64,000 bases of DNA from Branchipolynoe longqiensis (GCA_030323885.1 JASIRB010003884.1:62001-126000), one strand, 5' to 3'. Shown: positions 22,333 to 33,080, counted from the first letter of the stretch. Made by a program: numbers and translations. The notes: generated from the letters alone by a model not told the origin.

Positions 22333-22500
22333 ATCCTGACATTTGACACTTTATATACCATGACGATGTCTCATATATTATACTTTATATGTCTCTTACT
22401 CCTGATTTATTACTCATTATCCAACTGACATTTCACACTGTGTATCATGACGATGCCTCATACATTATACTTTACTTACCTCTCACTCATGATTGATTAC
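22333..22500 (+). repeat. Direct repeat in 3' region of DIRS-like copy 1
   Basis: Two imperfect units of about 90 bp share 'ctgacattt', 'catgacgatg' and 'attatacttta'. The sequence is AT-rich in contrast to the coding part and lies between the recombinase and AATAAA. Confidence 0.7.
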
Positions 22501-22651
22501 TCCTCATTACATTGATGCCGCATATCTTCCTTGACATATCTAATTATTCATGCTTGATTAATGTACTATACATGAATATTCCGGCACTTCTGAATAAAGT
22601 GCCATTTTATCCACTCACGCCTCCTCGTCCTTCCTTGCCGCGCATCAAGAG

Positions 22652-22790
22652 TTGGCCATTTAAAATGAAAGTTACTTCAAAGTAAGGTAAGATAGATTAT
22701 AGCAATGAACCTAATATATTTATCTCAGAAAATGACAGAAACTCTATACCATCGGACAAGGCAACTTTAAGAATGGCAAATTTCAATTTT
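22652..22790 (+). repeat. Dispersed repeat family F, right part
   Basis: 'ccatttaaaatgaaagttac' matches the family F copy at 63.43 kb ('gttacttttattttaaatgg' inverted), so the DIRS-like element split one older repeat. Confidence 0.6.
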
Positions 22791-22859
22791 CACCATCTCA
22801 CTCTCCCTTGCTCTATCCTAGTGACAATCTAGGTAGAAAGAATTGTAAGTTTGGTCAGT

Positions 22860-22940
22860 CATTGGCTAGGATTCGAACTCCCTAACCTTCCACACTGGAA
22901 GCCAGTTCTCTTACCGATTCTGGCAGCGCGTCCGGTACAA
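22860..22940 (-). repeat. tRNA-like SINE head, inverted
   Basis: The minus strand reads 'cggtaagagaactggcttc' (A-box-like) and 'gggagttcgaatcc' (B-box-like). I see no clean cloverleaf, so a SINE head is more likely than a tRNA gene. Confidence 0.5.
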
Positions 22941-22969
22941 CATAAACAACTAGGTATGGATGGAGTGAT

Positions 22970-23080
22970 GACATCAGGGAGTCTAGATAGCTTAACGGCT
23001 AAACCACTAGCCATGGAATGGCAGTAGCGTGGGTTCGAATCCTTCTCCAGGGGCAATCTTCCCTTTGTTCCCACCCCTCA
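22970..23080 (+). repeat. SINE family B copy
   Basis: 'catcagggagtctagatag' leads into a tRNA-like head with B-box-like 'gtgggttcgaatcc', followed by 'ggggcaatcttccc'. It is diverged from the closer pair at 27.4 and 27.7 kb. Confidence 0.65.
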
Positions 23081-23439
23081 CCCTAATGACCACAGCAAAG
23101 TCATGTAGCCGGATATTTATCGGGGTTCGTGACATTTTCTCTCCGAAGATACAGCGGGCCTTGAATGGATGTATTAACAGCCACATCAGTTTGAAATTAC
23201 CAAAATCATCATGAAATATGAAGAGTTGATTGATTTATTGGTGGTTGCTTTATGCCATGTCGGCAGCATAGGCCACATTCATGGCGAAAAAGGTTTGTTT
23301 TTTGTTCAAACCATTGCTTTTACATGTAAAAGCAGACAATCGATTATGTGCCAATAGAGACTTATTAAATTAAAATGCTCACAATTATATATTTGTGGCC
23401 GGGTGAAACAAATTCCCGTAGAAAAAGAAAAGTTTCTTA

Positions 23440-24660
23440 ATAATTGTTAGAATTTATTTAGCAAACTATATGAGGTGGTACTGACCAGCTCCCATCAAAA
23501 GGGCTAAAATGTTTTCTTGTTTTACTTTAGTAAAAAGGTCATGCATACTGTCTGCAGTGTAAATTTGTTGGCGCAGGGCCAAAAAATCAACACAACTTAG
23601 TGGAATGTGTTTGAGTGTCAGCGGGGACACCAAAATACATTCAGGGGCAGGCTCCCCCTTAAGCAGAAAAGCATGTATAAGCCACGAGTGACCAATACGG
23701 CAACTGCTAAGGACCACTTGGTCCCACCGACCTCCCGCATGAGTATGTGGTGGTTTTCCCTCAGATGGTTCAATTTCTTTAAGTATATTATTGTTTTCAT
23801 CCCACTCATGTTGCCATTTGGATTTTATGTGGGTGGCTATTAGTGGTTTCAGATCAGAATGAGGGAACAGACACTGTTCAAGATCACAGTTCTTCGCAAC
23901 CCTATCAGCTCATTTTTGTCCTTGCATGCCGGCATGGCCAGGCACACAGCAAAGGTGGATGGCAGACCCATCTGTTGCCAGTTGGATCATTTTATAAATG
24001 ACCGTTGCTAGAATAGGGTGATCCGTTTTCAGTCCAGCAGCAGCCAAGAGGCAGGAGAACGAATCACTGTATATAACATAGTTAGTGTGGTTGGATACCT
24101 CGATACACTCCAATGCGAGAAGGAGTGCTCAGGCTTCCGCAGTGAAAATCGTAGCCAAATCTTTTTTGGCATGCCGCAGTAGCTACCCGGCTTTTGTCTT
24201 TCGAACCATCAGTGTATATGGAGAGGTGGTCTGCAAACTGGCCTTGAATCTCTGCATGCAGTCCTTGGTATTCGAGTGGATGTGTCCCAGACTTCCTCAG
24301 TTCCGTGAAATCAAGAATAACCGACGGCTTCCTCAATGACCAGGGGGGATGTTCGGGGACTTTGGCATCCTCCAACACATCCAAATCCATGCCTAAGGCC
24401 TCCAAATGAGGTTTCATTCGGAGCCTCAGTGGCCAGATGTAATTCGGCCTCGCTTCATACCTGGATTCATCATGTGGCTCGAATAGACAATTGTGTGAAG
24501 GATTCAATGCATTAGTTTTTATCTTGACTACATATTGCATGGCCAGTTTGATTCTCCTGTTATTAAGTGATAGTGGTTCTTTGGCTTTGATAAACTGAAC
24601 TGGTGAGGTGTGGAAGGCCCCAAGGGCCAGGCGCAGCCCCTGGTGGTGGACCGTGTCTAG
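23440..24660 (-). pseudogene. RT thumb, RNase H and C-terminus of Jockey-like element
   Basis: In sense order: 'ARKSYIGLLDTVHHQGLRLA' (thumb), 'LRLRMKPHLEALGM', the RNase H start 'LSIYTDGSKDKSRVA', then 'YVIYSDSFSCLLA' and 'IHLCCVPGHAGMQG' (RNase H core and end), then 'LSSCRIGHSWLIHAFLL' and 'PECILVSPLTLKHI' with the usual C-terminal cysteine/histidine pattern. Several frame changes join these pieces. RNase H would remove RNA from the hybrid during second-strand synthesis. Confidence 0.85.
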
Positions 24661-25020
24661 CAGCCCAATATAAGATTTCCTTGCAGAACTATACTATGCC
24701 ATCGTAATCCACTCAGTAGCCAGATGAGGCGTTTTTTTACCATACACTCCATGGTTTTACAGATGCAGCTTGTGAGGGCTATGGGATGATAGTTGTTGGC
24801 TTCACTCTGGTCTTTACCAGGTTTGGGAATCGGTATTACTGTTGCCTCCCACCAAGAGGCAGGGACGACACCCGACTCCCAGATGTTGTTGAAGAGTTGA
24901 AGCAACAGTCTCAGTGCAGGTTAGGGGAGATGTTTGTAAAATTGATAATGAATTCCATCAGGTCCAACTGCTGTGTCATGCGAGTTTTCCAAAGAACACC
25001 TCAACTCACCCATACTGAAC
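24657..25020 (-). pseudogene. RT N-terminal domain of Jockey-like element
   Basis: Sense translation gives 'SHDTAVGPDGIHYQFYKHLP', then 'LLQLFNNIWESGVVPASWW', 'ATVIPIPKPGKDQSEANNY' and 'PIALTSCICKTMECMVKKRL', which are fingers motifs of Jockey-group RTs. It passes directly into 'DYDGIV' and the thumb motif, so the palm with the A motif and the FADD/YADD motif is deleted. One base is also missing at the join to 'SSARKSY'. Confidence 0.85.
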
Positions 25021-25149
25021 GTCGAGTTCTAGTGCTCCTTGCCATCAGAGGAAAAGTCCAAAAGCTTTCGCATGGCATTCCTTGATGGCCAGAAAGCCTG
25101 TGAGGCAGTTTGCCACAGACGAATTTCCAGCAAAGGGGCGAGCCAATTC

Positions 25150-25842
25150 TTCACTTATTTCGTCTAGTGATGTGAGAATGGTGCCGTTGTGTTTCAAGTC
25201 CTATTGGAACATTTTGCCTGGTTTTGACAACTGGTGTTGTTGTGACCTTTCTGACCGCACTTAAAACAGATGGCTTCATTTTTGCATCTATACTTGCCAT
25301 GACCAAACTTCTGGCATTGGAAGCACGGAAGTGGGTTTCAGATGAAGACATCCACATTCAAACTAAGGTATCCAATTTTCTAGTTCTTGGGCGGAAAAGG
25401 CTTGCCAAACATGAGGATATATGTCCCTGTTTTTATGGACTTGTTATCCCTCTTTATAAAGATTCTTCATACGTTTAACACTCCTTGAGACTTGAGCTAA
25501 TGTGCTATCTCATCCTCATCAACATCATCAAGATCTCTAGTCCAGATTACTCCTTTGCTAGAGTTGAGAGTTCAATGAGGAGAGGCTTTGATGCCAACAC
25601 CTGCTAGCATGCTTGCACGTAGCAGATTGTCGGCATGCGCTTTCTTAACACACTCCACCAGGATATTCAATTTCTTCACGTCTTTCACTGTGCCAGCGAT
25701 TCCCATAATGCCCTTGTGAATGGCAAAAGGGGAAAGTTTGGTAACTGATGCCTTGTGATTTAAATGATTCGATCATAATGAACCATGGCCAATCATTAGC
25801 GTTCAGACGTGAGTCTGAATCTGAGTCCAATTTTGTTTCCAT
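25150..25842 (-). pseudogene. Gag-like ORF1 of Jockey-like element
   Basis: Starts METKLDSDSDSRLNAND at 25842. After a frameshift comes 'FAIHKGIMGIAGTVKDVKKL', 'VECVKKAHADN' and a 'WTRDL' motif. Near the 3' end are two CCHC knuckles, CFQCQKFGHGKYRC and CFKCGQKGHNNTSC, both C-x2-C-x4-H-x4-C (about 25222-25338). This is the RNA-binding protein of the element. Downstream of the knuckles the frame breaks and meets the RT remnant, so the endonuclease is missing. Confidence 0.8.
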
Positions 25843-26000
25843 GGCTAATAGTCGTTTTTTTGTTTGGGGGGTTTTGTGCAGCCATATATAGTTTTTTTTG
25901 GTTTGTCATCCTCGCTCCCCACCCACTACGGAGCCCTCAAACTTGGGGTGTGTAGCACTGCGGTAACCGACAGATACACACCAGGGATACGAGGATAATA

Positions 26001-26737
26001 TACTCTAGCATGGAGGCAAAAAAGCATAACCAGTACTAGATTGACCCTAGCCACCACCTTCTAGGAAGTGAAGAATGACTTGGTAGTTGTGTAAATATAA
26101 ATATGAATACAGTTGGTGTATGATATAATATATCCATTCTGCATTAATCTACCTAGGGCTTGGCATGACCAGCCGTTTGATTGGAATGGGCCAGTCCAAC
26201 ATCTCGTCTAGATGAAGTCGGGGCCAAAGTGCAGTGTTGGTCCACAAGGAGTCTTGGCCCCTTGCAATCCACAAGTTGGTGGAGGATCCCTTCCTCCACC
26301 GACACGAGCCGCGACTCACGGCAAACGAGCCGCCCCATTTGTCGCCTTTTAGTATCGGCAAGGGGGTGCAGAGGAACTATTCACGGGGGAACCGGGTTAG
26401 AATATGATGGGTAATCAATCACAAATTATTCAAATCTTTACTCGCTCCTAAAACAGGTTGACACATTTACATGCAATTTATCGACTATTTGTGCTATTTT
26501 ATTTGACGCTTTAATCTCTCCTCAACTATGCAGGCTCTTTATCATTTCCCACTACGCTCAATAAAGGGTGAATTAGTAGGCTTCCCTTAAAAGGAAACAT
26601 GGGGAGAGCTCACATTTGAAAAGACTACAGGCCTCTTTAAGTATTACTTTTGTCCCTCACCTACTCGCTTATTTCCCGGTTCCTGCTTCTTTCCTTTTTT
26701 TCACCGACTGAAGCCTATACTCCTATTAAAGCTATCC
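26001..26737. other. No gene; unassigned conserved-looking block
   Basis: At 26150-26400 a GC-richer block contains 'gtcgccttttagtatcggc' and 'aactattcacggggga'. It vaguely resembles a sequence I recall from repeats in other marine invertebrates, but I cannot name it. No other feature is supported. Confidence 0.35.
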
Positions 26738-27298
26738 ACAGTGTGAATGAATTACAACCCTGCCTAAGCAGAACTCCGAGCAAAAATTGCTTCAGTAGGA
26801 ATTAACTGTGGAAGTGATGTTTCTAGTGCGCAGTGTTTCTCTATCTTGACATAGAGTTGAGAAATTGGAAGAGAATGAAAAAAAAAAAAAAAAAAAGATG
26901 GCAGCCACCGAAACTTCTCGATTCGGCTTGTATAGTCCATTAATCTAACACGTTTTCATCAATTATTCACTCCAAAAGTAGCCAACTATGATCGCTATGT
27001 AGGCTCTATTTGAACAATATATTTAGCATCTTTGATTTCAAAATAATGTGGCTATTTCTATACGTTATTTGTTATATACTTAGACTGCTACTTTTGGGGT
27101 GAAAAGTTTAATTGAGAGCTTTTTATGGCGAGCATCTGACTATATTTTTGCATTCTCTCCTAATTTCTCAACATTACGCCAATATAAATAAACACTGCAC
27201 ACAGGAACCACCACCGCCGCAATGAATTCCAACTGAAACAACTTTTGCTTGAATTTAGGCAGAGTTATCATTCACCGCTACTCTGGGTATAGTTGACC
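26738..27298. mobile_element. Foldback element, family M8
   Basis: Two arms of about 140 bases are imperfect inverted complements: left 'gtgaatgaattacaaccctg' to 'gagttgagaaattggaagag', right 'tctcctaatttctcaacatt' to 'gttatcattcaccgctactc'. A poly-A run (26878-26896) lies between them. A single right arm recurs at 35.84-36.02 kb and a weaker one at 31.15-31.33 kb. It is non-coding. Confidence 0.6.
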
Positions 27299-27344
27299 AA
27301 GACAATTTAAATAAATTATTATAATAATACTGTAGTGGTATGCA

Positions 27345-27500
27345 CTGACCTCTCAGGCAAATAGCCACATAGACAGGTAGGCGTGGGTAGTGTGTTGATA
27401 TCAGGGAATCTAGGTGGTGTAATGGTTAGCACACTGGCCCGGAATGCAGAGAGATGTGGGTTCGAGTCCCGCTCTAGGCACAATATTTTCCATTTTCATC
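27345..27500 (+). repeat. SINE family B copy
   Basis: 'ggtggtgtaatggttagcac' (A-box-like) and 'gtgggttcgagtcccgctc' (B-box-like) in tRNA spacing, preceded by 'gcactgacctctcaggcaaa' and followed by 'gcacaatattttcc'. It is nearly identical to the copy at 27.65 kb. Confidence 0.8.
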
Positions 27501-27649
27501 ACCCCCACGACACTGGTTGCCGTGATCAGGATCCTGTACAAGCTTTGCGCTGTGTGGTTGTTGAACCTACCCTGTGTATGTATGTGTTAGTGCATTGCCT
27601 GTATGTATGTAATTGTAAGCATTAAAAGACTTACAATTCCAGGGGGACG

Positions 27650-27825
27650 AGTGTAGTGGTCTGCACTGCCCTCTCAGGCAAGTAGCCACATAGACAGGTA
27701 GGCATGGGTAGTGTGTTGATATCAGGGAGTCTAGGTCGTGTAATGGTTAGCACACTGGCCCGGAATGCAGAGAGATGTGGGTTTGAGTCCCGCTCTAGGC
27801 GCAATATTTCCCATTTTCATCACCC
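27650..27825 (+). repeat. SINE family B copy, local duplicate
   Basis: Same order as the preceding copy, from 'gtagtggtctgcactgccct' to 'gcgcaatatttcccattttc'. The upstream segment is duplicated as well, so the two copies may have arisen by segmental duplication. Confidence 0.8.
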
Positions 27826-27829
27826 CCAC

Positions 27830-28410
27830 GACAATACTAATAAAATATTTATTTCCACATGATCAACGACAACACAAGTTGGTATTTGTTCAGTAATGAC
27901 TATACTTATGAGGTGCTTTCCCCATTTAAAAATAACACATACATTACTTATACCATAGAAATAATTAATAGAAAAACAAAAGTAAAAAGCATATCAACAT
28001 TACCCTCAATACTGTGAATTACATCTCAATATTTATGTACTAGACTACTATGTGTCTGGATGATCTGTAATTCACTACGACCTGCAACAGCAAGTTATAC
28101 TCATTGTATTAATTTCTCCTCATAGATATGATCAACAAATCAATTATACAGTCTAAAGGTAAATGGCTATTCCCCAGTCTACATTTACAAAATCAGATCT
28201 CCATAATATTTGTAATTCCTGATTGGTATCTGATATTGTATATGTTGATCATACGATCTCATCATTTCATCCATGAATAGTTCATATCTACCATAATTGC
28301 TAAGGCTCGAAGACCAGTGCCTTTGTGCTGAAAAAGGTTGTATTCAACTGGAATAACAATTTTGAACACAAAAATAAGTAATTAAAAAAATGATTAACTG
28401 ATTAACAAAC
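27830..28410. other. No gene; possible retroelement 3' end
   Basis: At 28290-28380 'ctcgaagaccagtgcctttg' followed by an A-rich end resembles the 3' end of the 14.3 kb element ('ctggaagaccagtgcattag'). The rest is AT-rich and unassigned. Confidence 0.4.
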
Positions 28411-28413
28411 TAA

Positions 28414-29092
28414 AGGCCCTGTCACACTCCGACGTAACGACGTCAGCGTAGGGAGAACGTGAAAAACGTTGAACTTCTCGGCGTAGTATGCAAATTTGGG
28501 CACAAGTTGAACGTGGATGCAGCGTAGTTGACGAGAGTGTAATGTCGGTAAAGCGTAGTGATAGCATCATTCAACGAGAGAGGACGACGTAATTACGCTC
28601 ACGGAACGTTATGTACGTTATTCCATCGCCAGAACTACATTGCGTTACGTTACGTGATGTTACATATGTCATGACATGGTGGCGAAATGCTGAACGTATG
28701 TTGGACGTACGTTCAGCATACGTTCTCCTGACCTTCCCATTACGCTGCGTGGACATGTCCACCGGCTTTAATGTGGGTCAACGTAGTGCAACATAGTGCA
28801 ACATAGTGAGCAGCGTTTGACTAATGTCCGTCTAACGTCATTGACGTTCGCCGAACGTGTACAGAACGTACGGCGAACGTAAACCCTTACGTTGGAGTTA
28901 CATCAAACATTTTGAACATGTTCAAAACCTTGACACGCGCCGAGGTAACATGACGTAACGTGACATAGCTCGATGTCAGTCTAACATCATTCTGACGTCA
29001 TCATAACGTAACCCAACATACGTCAACGTAATGACGAAACGTGAGCACGTCAGGCTTACGTTGGCTCGTTACATCATAGTGTGACAGGGGTA
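28414..29092. mobile_element. ACGT-rich Harbinger-like TIR element, copy 1
   Basis: The ends 'aggccctgtcacactccgac' and 'gtgtgacaggggta' are flanked by TAA on both sides (28411-28413 and 29093-29095), a 3-bp duplication of the TWA type. The interior is crowded with ACGT and CGTACG-like self-complementary words. It is non-coding. Related copies are at 44.9 kb and, partial, at 62.3-62.8 kb. Confidence 0.75.
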
Positions 29093-29095
29093 TAA

Positions 29096-29608
29096 CTAAC
29101 ACCGGACGTTCGGAAATGAAATTAAAAATAGTACCACTACTATCTAGATTTAAAGTTGCATAGACCGATTGCTTTTGAATTTGTTGCATGCTTTTCAGCG
29201 AAATATATCAGGTTTATTGTAACCTACTCTTCATGAGTCTCGAGTAACTTTGATGATAAATGGTTCACTTTGGAGCTATTTGAAATGAAACCATCCATAA
29301 TAATTTCCCCAAGCAGTCCAAAACCTCTTTAGTTGCCACCGATATTCCACTCTTACACTGATGAAAAGGGACTCCAGCCAAAATAAAGCTATGTGTCAAG
29401 AACATTATGACCAATACAGGAATGACAGAGTATAACCTCAACCTCTCTCAACCATCTGTAGGACGACTGCCAATCTCCCAAGACTAGCTTTACGGAATGA
29501 AGTTTGTTCATTCCGGCATCGTGTCATTCCTCATCCAGGTAGACATGATGCAGCTGTCAATGTAAAATTTAAGATCTGTATATTGGATACCCAGGTTGGT
29601 ATTAGGCA
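29096..29608. other. Nothing recognised
   Basis: AT-rich sequence with short open frames and no supported feature. Confidence 0.4.
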
Positions 29609-29662
29609 ATTTCCCCGTCCTAATATGACCTTAGATGTTGCTAGGATGTAAAGCAACTAACA
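29609..29662 (+). repeat. SINE family A, tail-only piece
   Basis: Only the tail is present ('cctaatatgaccttagatgt', 'tgctaggatgtaaa'). It starts almost exactly where three other tail-only pieces start, and a longer copy in the opposite orientation lies 40 bases downstream. Confidence 0.8.
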
Positions 29663-29700
29663 AACAAAATAATTAGGCAATTTCAAAGCAGACTTGGTTT

Positions 29701-29981
29701 GTTTGTTGTTTGTTTGTTGTTGTTTTACGTCCTAGCAACATCTAAGGTCATATCAGGACGGGTACTGACTTGTGACAGTTCGCACTCATGGCGACTTTGT
29801 AGTGCTGCCCCACTGGAAGACCAGGCCGCCAGCACCATGACCTGATATCCCACTCAGTCACATTATCCTGACACTGAGCTAACCAGTCCTTGTCATATCC
29901 TAATAATGCCGAGTGCCAGGCTAGGAAGCGACAAGTATCAATTTTTAAGTCATTGGTTTGACTCGACCATGATTCGGACTT
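29701..29981 (-). repeat. SINE family A copy, interrupted
   Basis: The minus strand carries tail, core and part of the tRNA-like head; on the plus strand the head side reads 'actcgaccatgattcggact'. The copy is cut at 29982 by the insertion of the foldback element. Confidence 0.85.
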
Positions 29982-30718
29982 GGGCCCATATGTATGAGCC
30001 CGGGTTAGCCGTCGTAACCCTGGGTCGTGTGGATTTCCCGGGTTAGCGGCCAAAAGTGCGTATGTATGTGTCGGGGTTAAACTAACTCGGGGAGTTTAAA
30101 GTCGCCTGCACTAATCCCATGCGAAAGGAGGGTTAAAGGTGGGGTTAGGCACCGATTATGGCCAAATCTATTCAATGTGATCATATTTAACAGAATTACA
30201 TACGCAATAAGTGAAATTTTATCAATTTAACCCTAAATTCGAACCCTCCTTAAGGCTACCGCCGCATTGGCGGCGATATTAATAGTTATATTTTCGAATC
30301 GACGAATGTACAGTCAACAAACCACCGCCGCCGCCAGTATGGAAAGCGATGTCGATGCGGCGGCGGCGGCTATTTGTTTACTTTACGTTCGTCGATTCGA
30401 AAATATAAATATTAATATCGCCGCCAATGCGGCGGTAGCCTTAAGGAGGGTTCGAATTTAGGATTAAATTGATAAAAATGTCACTTATTGCGTATGTAAT
30501 TCTGTTAAATATGATAGCATTTAATATATTTGAGCCTAATAAGTGGCTACAAATGCAGAGGGATTTCCCAAATCTATAAATAACTGAAACGTTAGCTAAC
30601 CTGCGCACGCTTTGGACCCATACATCCCCCGTGACACATTTGGAACCCTGGGGTTAGCTAACCCGGCACCCTCCTTTAACCCCGGTCCGGTTAAAAAGTG
30701 GCTCATACATATAGGCCC
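29982..30718. mobile_element. Foldback TIR element M9
   Basis: The ends 'gggcccatatgtatgagcc' and 'ggctcatacatataggccc' are near-perfect inverted complements. Inside, about 30165-30340 and 30350-30525 form a second, longer inverted repeat, with 'ccgccgcattggcggcgata' on the left and 'tatcgccgccaatgcggcgg' on the right. The element interrupts a SINE family A copy. The short open frame over the centre is symmetrical GC-rich repeat, not a supported gene. Confidence 0.8.
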
Positions 30719-31644
30719 TGGTAGCCAGGTTTGACTTTTCATTACCCCAAGTACTAACGTGACTGATCAAGGGTGTTGGATGGCTGGCTTATGGACACAA
30801 TTACATGAAGCTACAGTCTACTTGGCTAGATATGAAGAGTTCAGGCGCAAAACCACGTAAATCCCAATCCAAATATGGAGACAAGCATAGGAAACAAGCC
30901 TTAAAAGAGTTAATTTATGTTATATTCCTTCTCTTTTGTTCATTTCTGAATAACCATATTCTCATATGAAAAGTGGAATTAATGAGAATTCAAATTATTT
31001 TCTGGTAAAAATCTGTTATTTAAACTATACGTTTGGATTTGGCGTTTACCTGGTTTTGCACCATATATATTATTCATATATAGTTCGCCTGCTTATCTGT
31101 CATAGTCGACCACTTTTCAAATGCAAAATTTTATGAAATCTTGTAGAATAATAGACTTCTAAAGGTTGAATGTAAAAGAATCCAGTGGCCACAATCTTGG
31201 TGTTTGTGTATTCTCTCCCAGTTCCGCAATGCTATGCCAATATACTGATATAGATTTATATAAAGACTGTATGCTGGAACCGGTACCTGCGCAGCTTGTT
31301 GATTCATATCAGACCAGCCGGGGCTCGGATGTAGAAGTGGTCAGGGGCGTAGCTAGACCTATAAAGATGTGTACTCCTAATTTTGGCAGGGGGTTTAGGG
31401 GGCCGCTTAAGCTTAAGCTGGCGGATTTTACATATTTTAGACTCTCCGGACTACTACATGCCTCCTCTCTCTCTCTCTCTCTTTATTATTTTTTAATTTA
31501 ATTTTCTTTCGACAAAACGATGTGGACGTTTTGGCGTACGCGCGTACGCCTAGCTATGCCCCTGGTGGTCATCTGTCATCCCTACTGGGAGTGGGTGTGG
31601 ATGTTTCAGCTAAGCTGGTGGAGGATTTATTGATCGATTGTTGT
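30719..31644. other. No gene; CT microsatellite
   Basis: A (CT)n run at about 31463-31482 and a weak foldback family M8 arm at 31150-31330. Nothing else can be supported. Confidence 0.4.
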
Positions 31645-31795
31645 GGTTTTATACCCCAGATGCATCTGAGATGATATCAGGATAGACACCGACGTGAGAT
31701 GTAGATTCCGAAAGGATTCATAGTGTTGCTAGAATACCAGACCTCCAGCATCAGGATATGATATCCCACTCAGCCATATTATTATCCTTATATTA
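31645..31795 (-). repeat. Diverged SINE family A copy
   Basis: The order of family A pieces is recognisable on the minus strand, with 'gatatcccactcagccatat' close to the family form, but the tail is degraded. Confidence 0.5.
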
Positions 31796-31979
31796 CAGTT
31801 GCATAGTTTAGCGTTTCTGACATATTTTTGGATAAATATATTAGGGTGCTCAATACAATCTACGTTGGAGTTCCTTTTGTTTTAAAGGGTTACCGTTGGA
31901 GCTATTTGAAGTGAAAACATTGATTAATATTCAAATCCATTGCTTGACATCATAGATTTTGACGATGGCATGTTATCAT

Positions 31980-32222
31980 GACCTTACTATGAAAAGGTTC
32001 TATCGGACAAAGTGAACGAATTGGTGTTATGGATGTAAAAATGTTCTATCTACAAAAGGCTATCATGCAGATACACAACTGTTTCTCAACTGGTATTTTT
32101 CACTGAGATATATTTAAAACAATATTGTTCTGTCTGCTTTGCTATCCTGTAGTCACACAGCTTCAGTCCTCATTATCTCGAAAGAACCAATTTGTCAGAT
32201 AGAACCTTTTTATAATAAGGTC
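31980..32222. mobile_element. MITE M10
   Basis: The ends 'gaccttactatgaaaaggtt' and 'aacctttttataataaggtc' are inverted complements, followed inwards by matching 'ctatc' and 'gatag'. It is 243 bp and non-coding. The flanks do not give a clear duplication. Confidence 0.7.
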
Positions 32223-32789
32223 GCGTTATATTAAATTAAGTTTATGTGTATGTATAAATGTTTACCTTTATGCAAATATTATATAAGCGGTGAAAGTGAA
32301 TCTATTGTGTGCTGATTCTGGAAGGTTCTATGATACAGCTAGAGCGGCTTGGAGCCCTGTTGCTTGTTGGGGCAGGTAAGCAAAGCAGTAACTACACAGC
32401 AGTAACTACTGTGCGATGGCTACACCATTAGCTAAGTTGGATCTGTAGGATAAAGTGAAGTGTTTATGCAGAATAACCGACAAGCACCATCTGGCCCAAA
32501 ATGAAACCATGACTACCATGTTTGAGCTGAAGCTGCCATCATCCCAATCATCAAATTGGGTGTTGTTTTACAGAAACTGGACACATCCCATATATAATGC
32601 CCTATTCAATATGAATTTAATAGACTCTAACTCGAAAATAGAACTATAAATTCTATTTTACAGAAAACAACTGAAAGGGATTTGTCAGGTTTTCCACCCG
32701 AACACATCAAATTTGGTTAAGTGCTTTTATTTGGTTTCGATAAATGTTATTCTTTCACACTTTAAAATTGTATATTATGATGAAAATAT
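32223..32789. other. Nothing recognised
   Basis: AT-rich sequence with two short open frames lacking any motif I know. Confidence 0.4.
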
Positions 32790-33080
32790 AAACTTTTCGA
32801 AATCAAAGCACTGCATTAGATTTGATCACACATATCCAATTCACACTATGGTGCTCGTATTAAACAATTATTGCTACATAGAAGGAATATTCAATTAATT
32901 TAATAGAACTTGTCAATATTGCAAGTCGACCAATCCCCTCATGTCTGGCATGTCTACACCAAAATTATCTAGCATGTTTCCACTTCAAATAACTCCACAG
33001 GTAGCCAGTTATCAGAATAATTACTGCGAAGTAAACTAAAGTACATTATTTCAATGAACTCGATATATTTATTTAGTAAA
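32790..33080 (+). repeat. Dispersed repeat family F copy
   Basis: Shares 'cgaaatcaaagcactgcatt', 'agatttgatcacacatatcc' and 'caatattgcaagtcgaccaa' with other family F copies. The last piece recurs inverted at 35.77-35.80 kb. Confidence 0.6.

Larger units (their letters stand above)
17479..22650 (+). mobile_element. DIRS-like tyrosine-recombinase retrotransposon, copy 1
   Basis: A GC-rich element with a gag-like ORF1, RT/RNase H and a tyrosine recombinase in that order, the arrangement of DIRS-group elements. Its left end 'ggtcgtaatgctcgcattgc' contains a short hairpin and is followed by 'ttgatgcgagg'. Its right end 'cgcgcatcaa' is the inverse of 'ttgatgcg'. A TATA-like motif lies at 17586-17590 and AATAAA at 22593-22598. 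Base composition differs sharply from the AT-rich flanks. Coding regions are broken by several frameshifts but few stops. Derivatives lie at 46.8 and 49.1 kb. Exact ends are uncertain by a few bases. Confidence 0.85.
23222..26000 (-). mobile_element. Jockey-like retrotransposon with RNase H, internally deleted
   Basis: On the minus strand the order is leader, gag-like ORF1 with zinc knuckles, N-terminal RT, thumb, RNase H, C-terminal Cys/His region and 3' tail. The tail at 23225-23285 reads, in sense, 'tatgctgccgacatggc' then 'ataaagcaacc' and resembles 3' ends I associate with lophotrochozoan elements. A similar tail fragment lies at 53.66 kb. Endonuclease and RT palm are missing. The 5' boundary is not defined. 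Confidence 0.75.

Noticed and set aside
26149..26414. Possible conserved gene fragment near 26.2 kb
   Set aside because: Open frames on both strands give no domain I can name; it may be a repeat, so it is recorded only as an unassigned block.
27409..27480. tRNA gene
   Set aside because: A-box-like and B-box-like motifs are present but the arms do not pair well, and near-identical copies with shared flanks show that this is a SINE.
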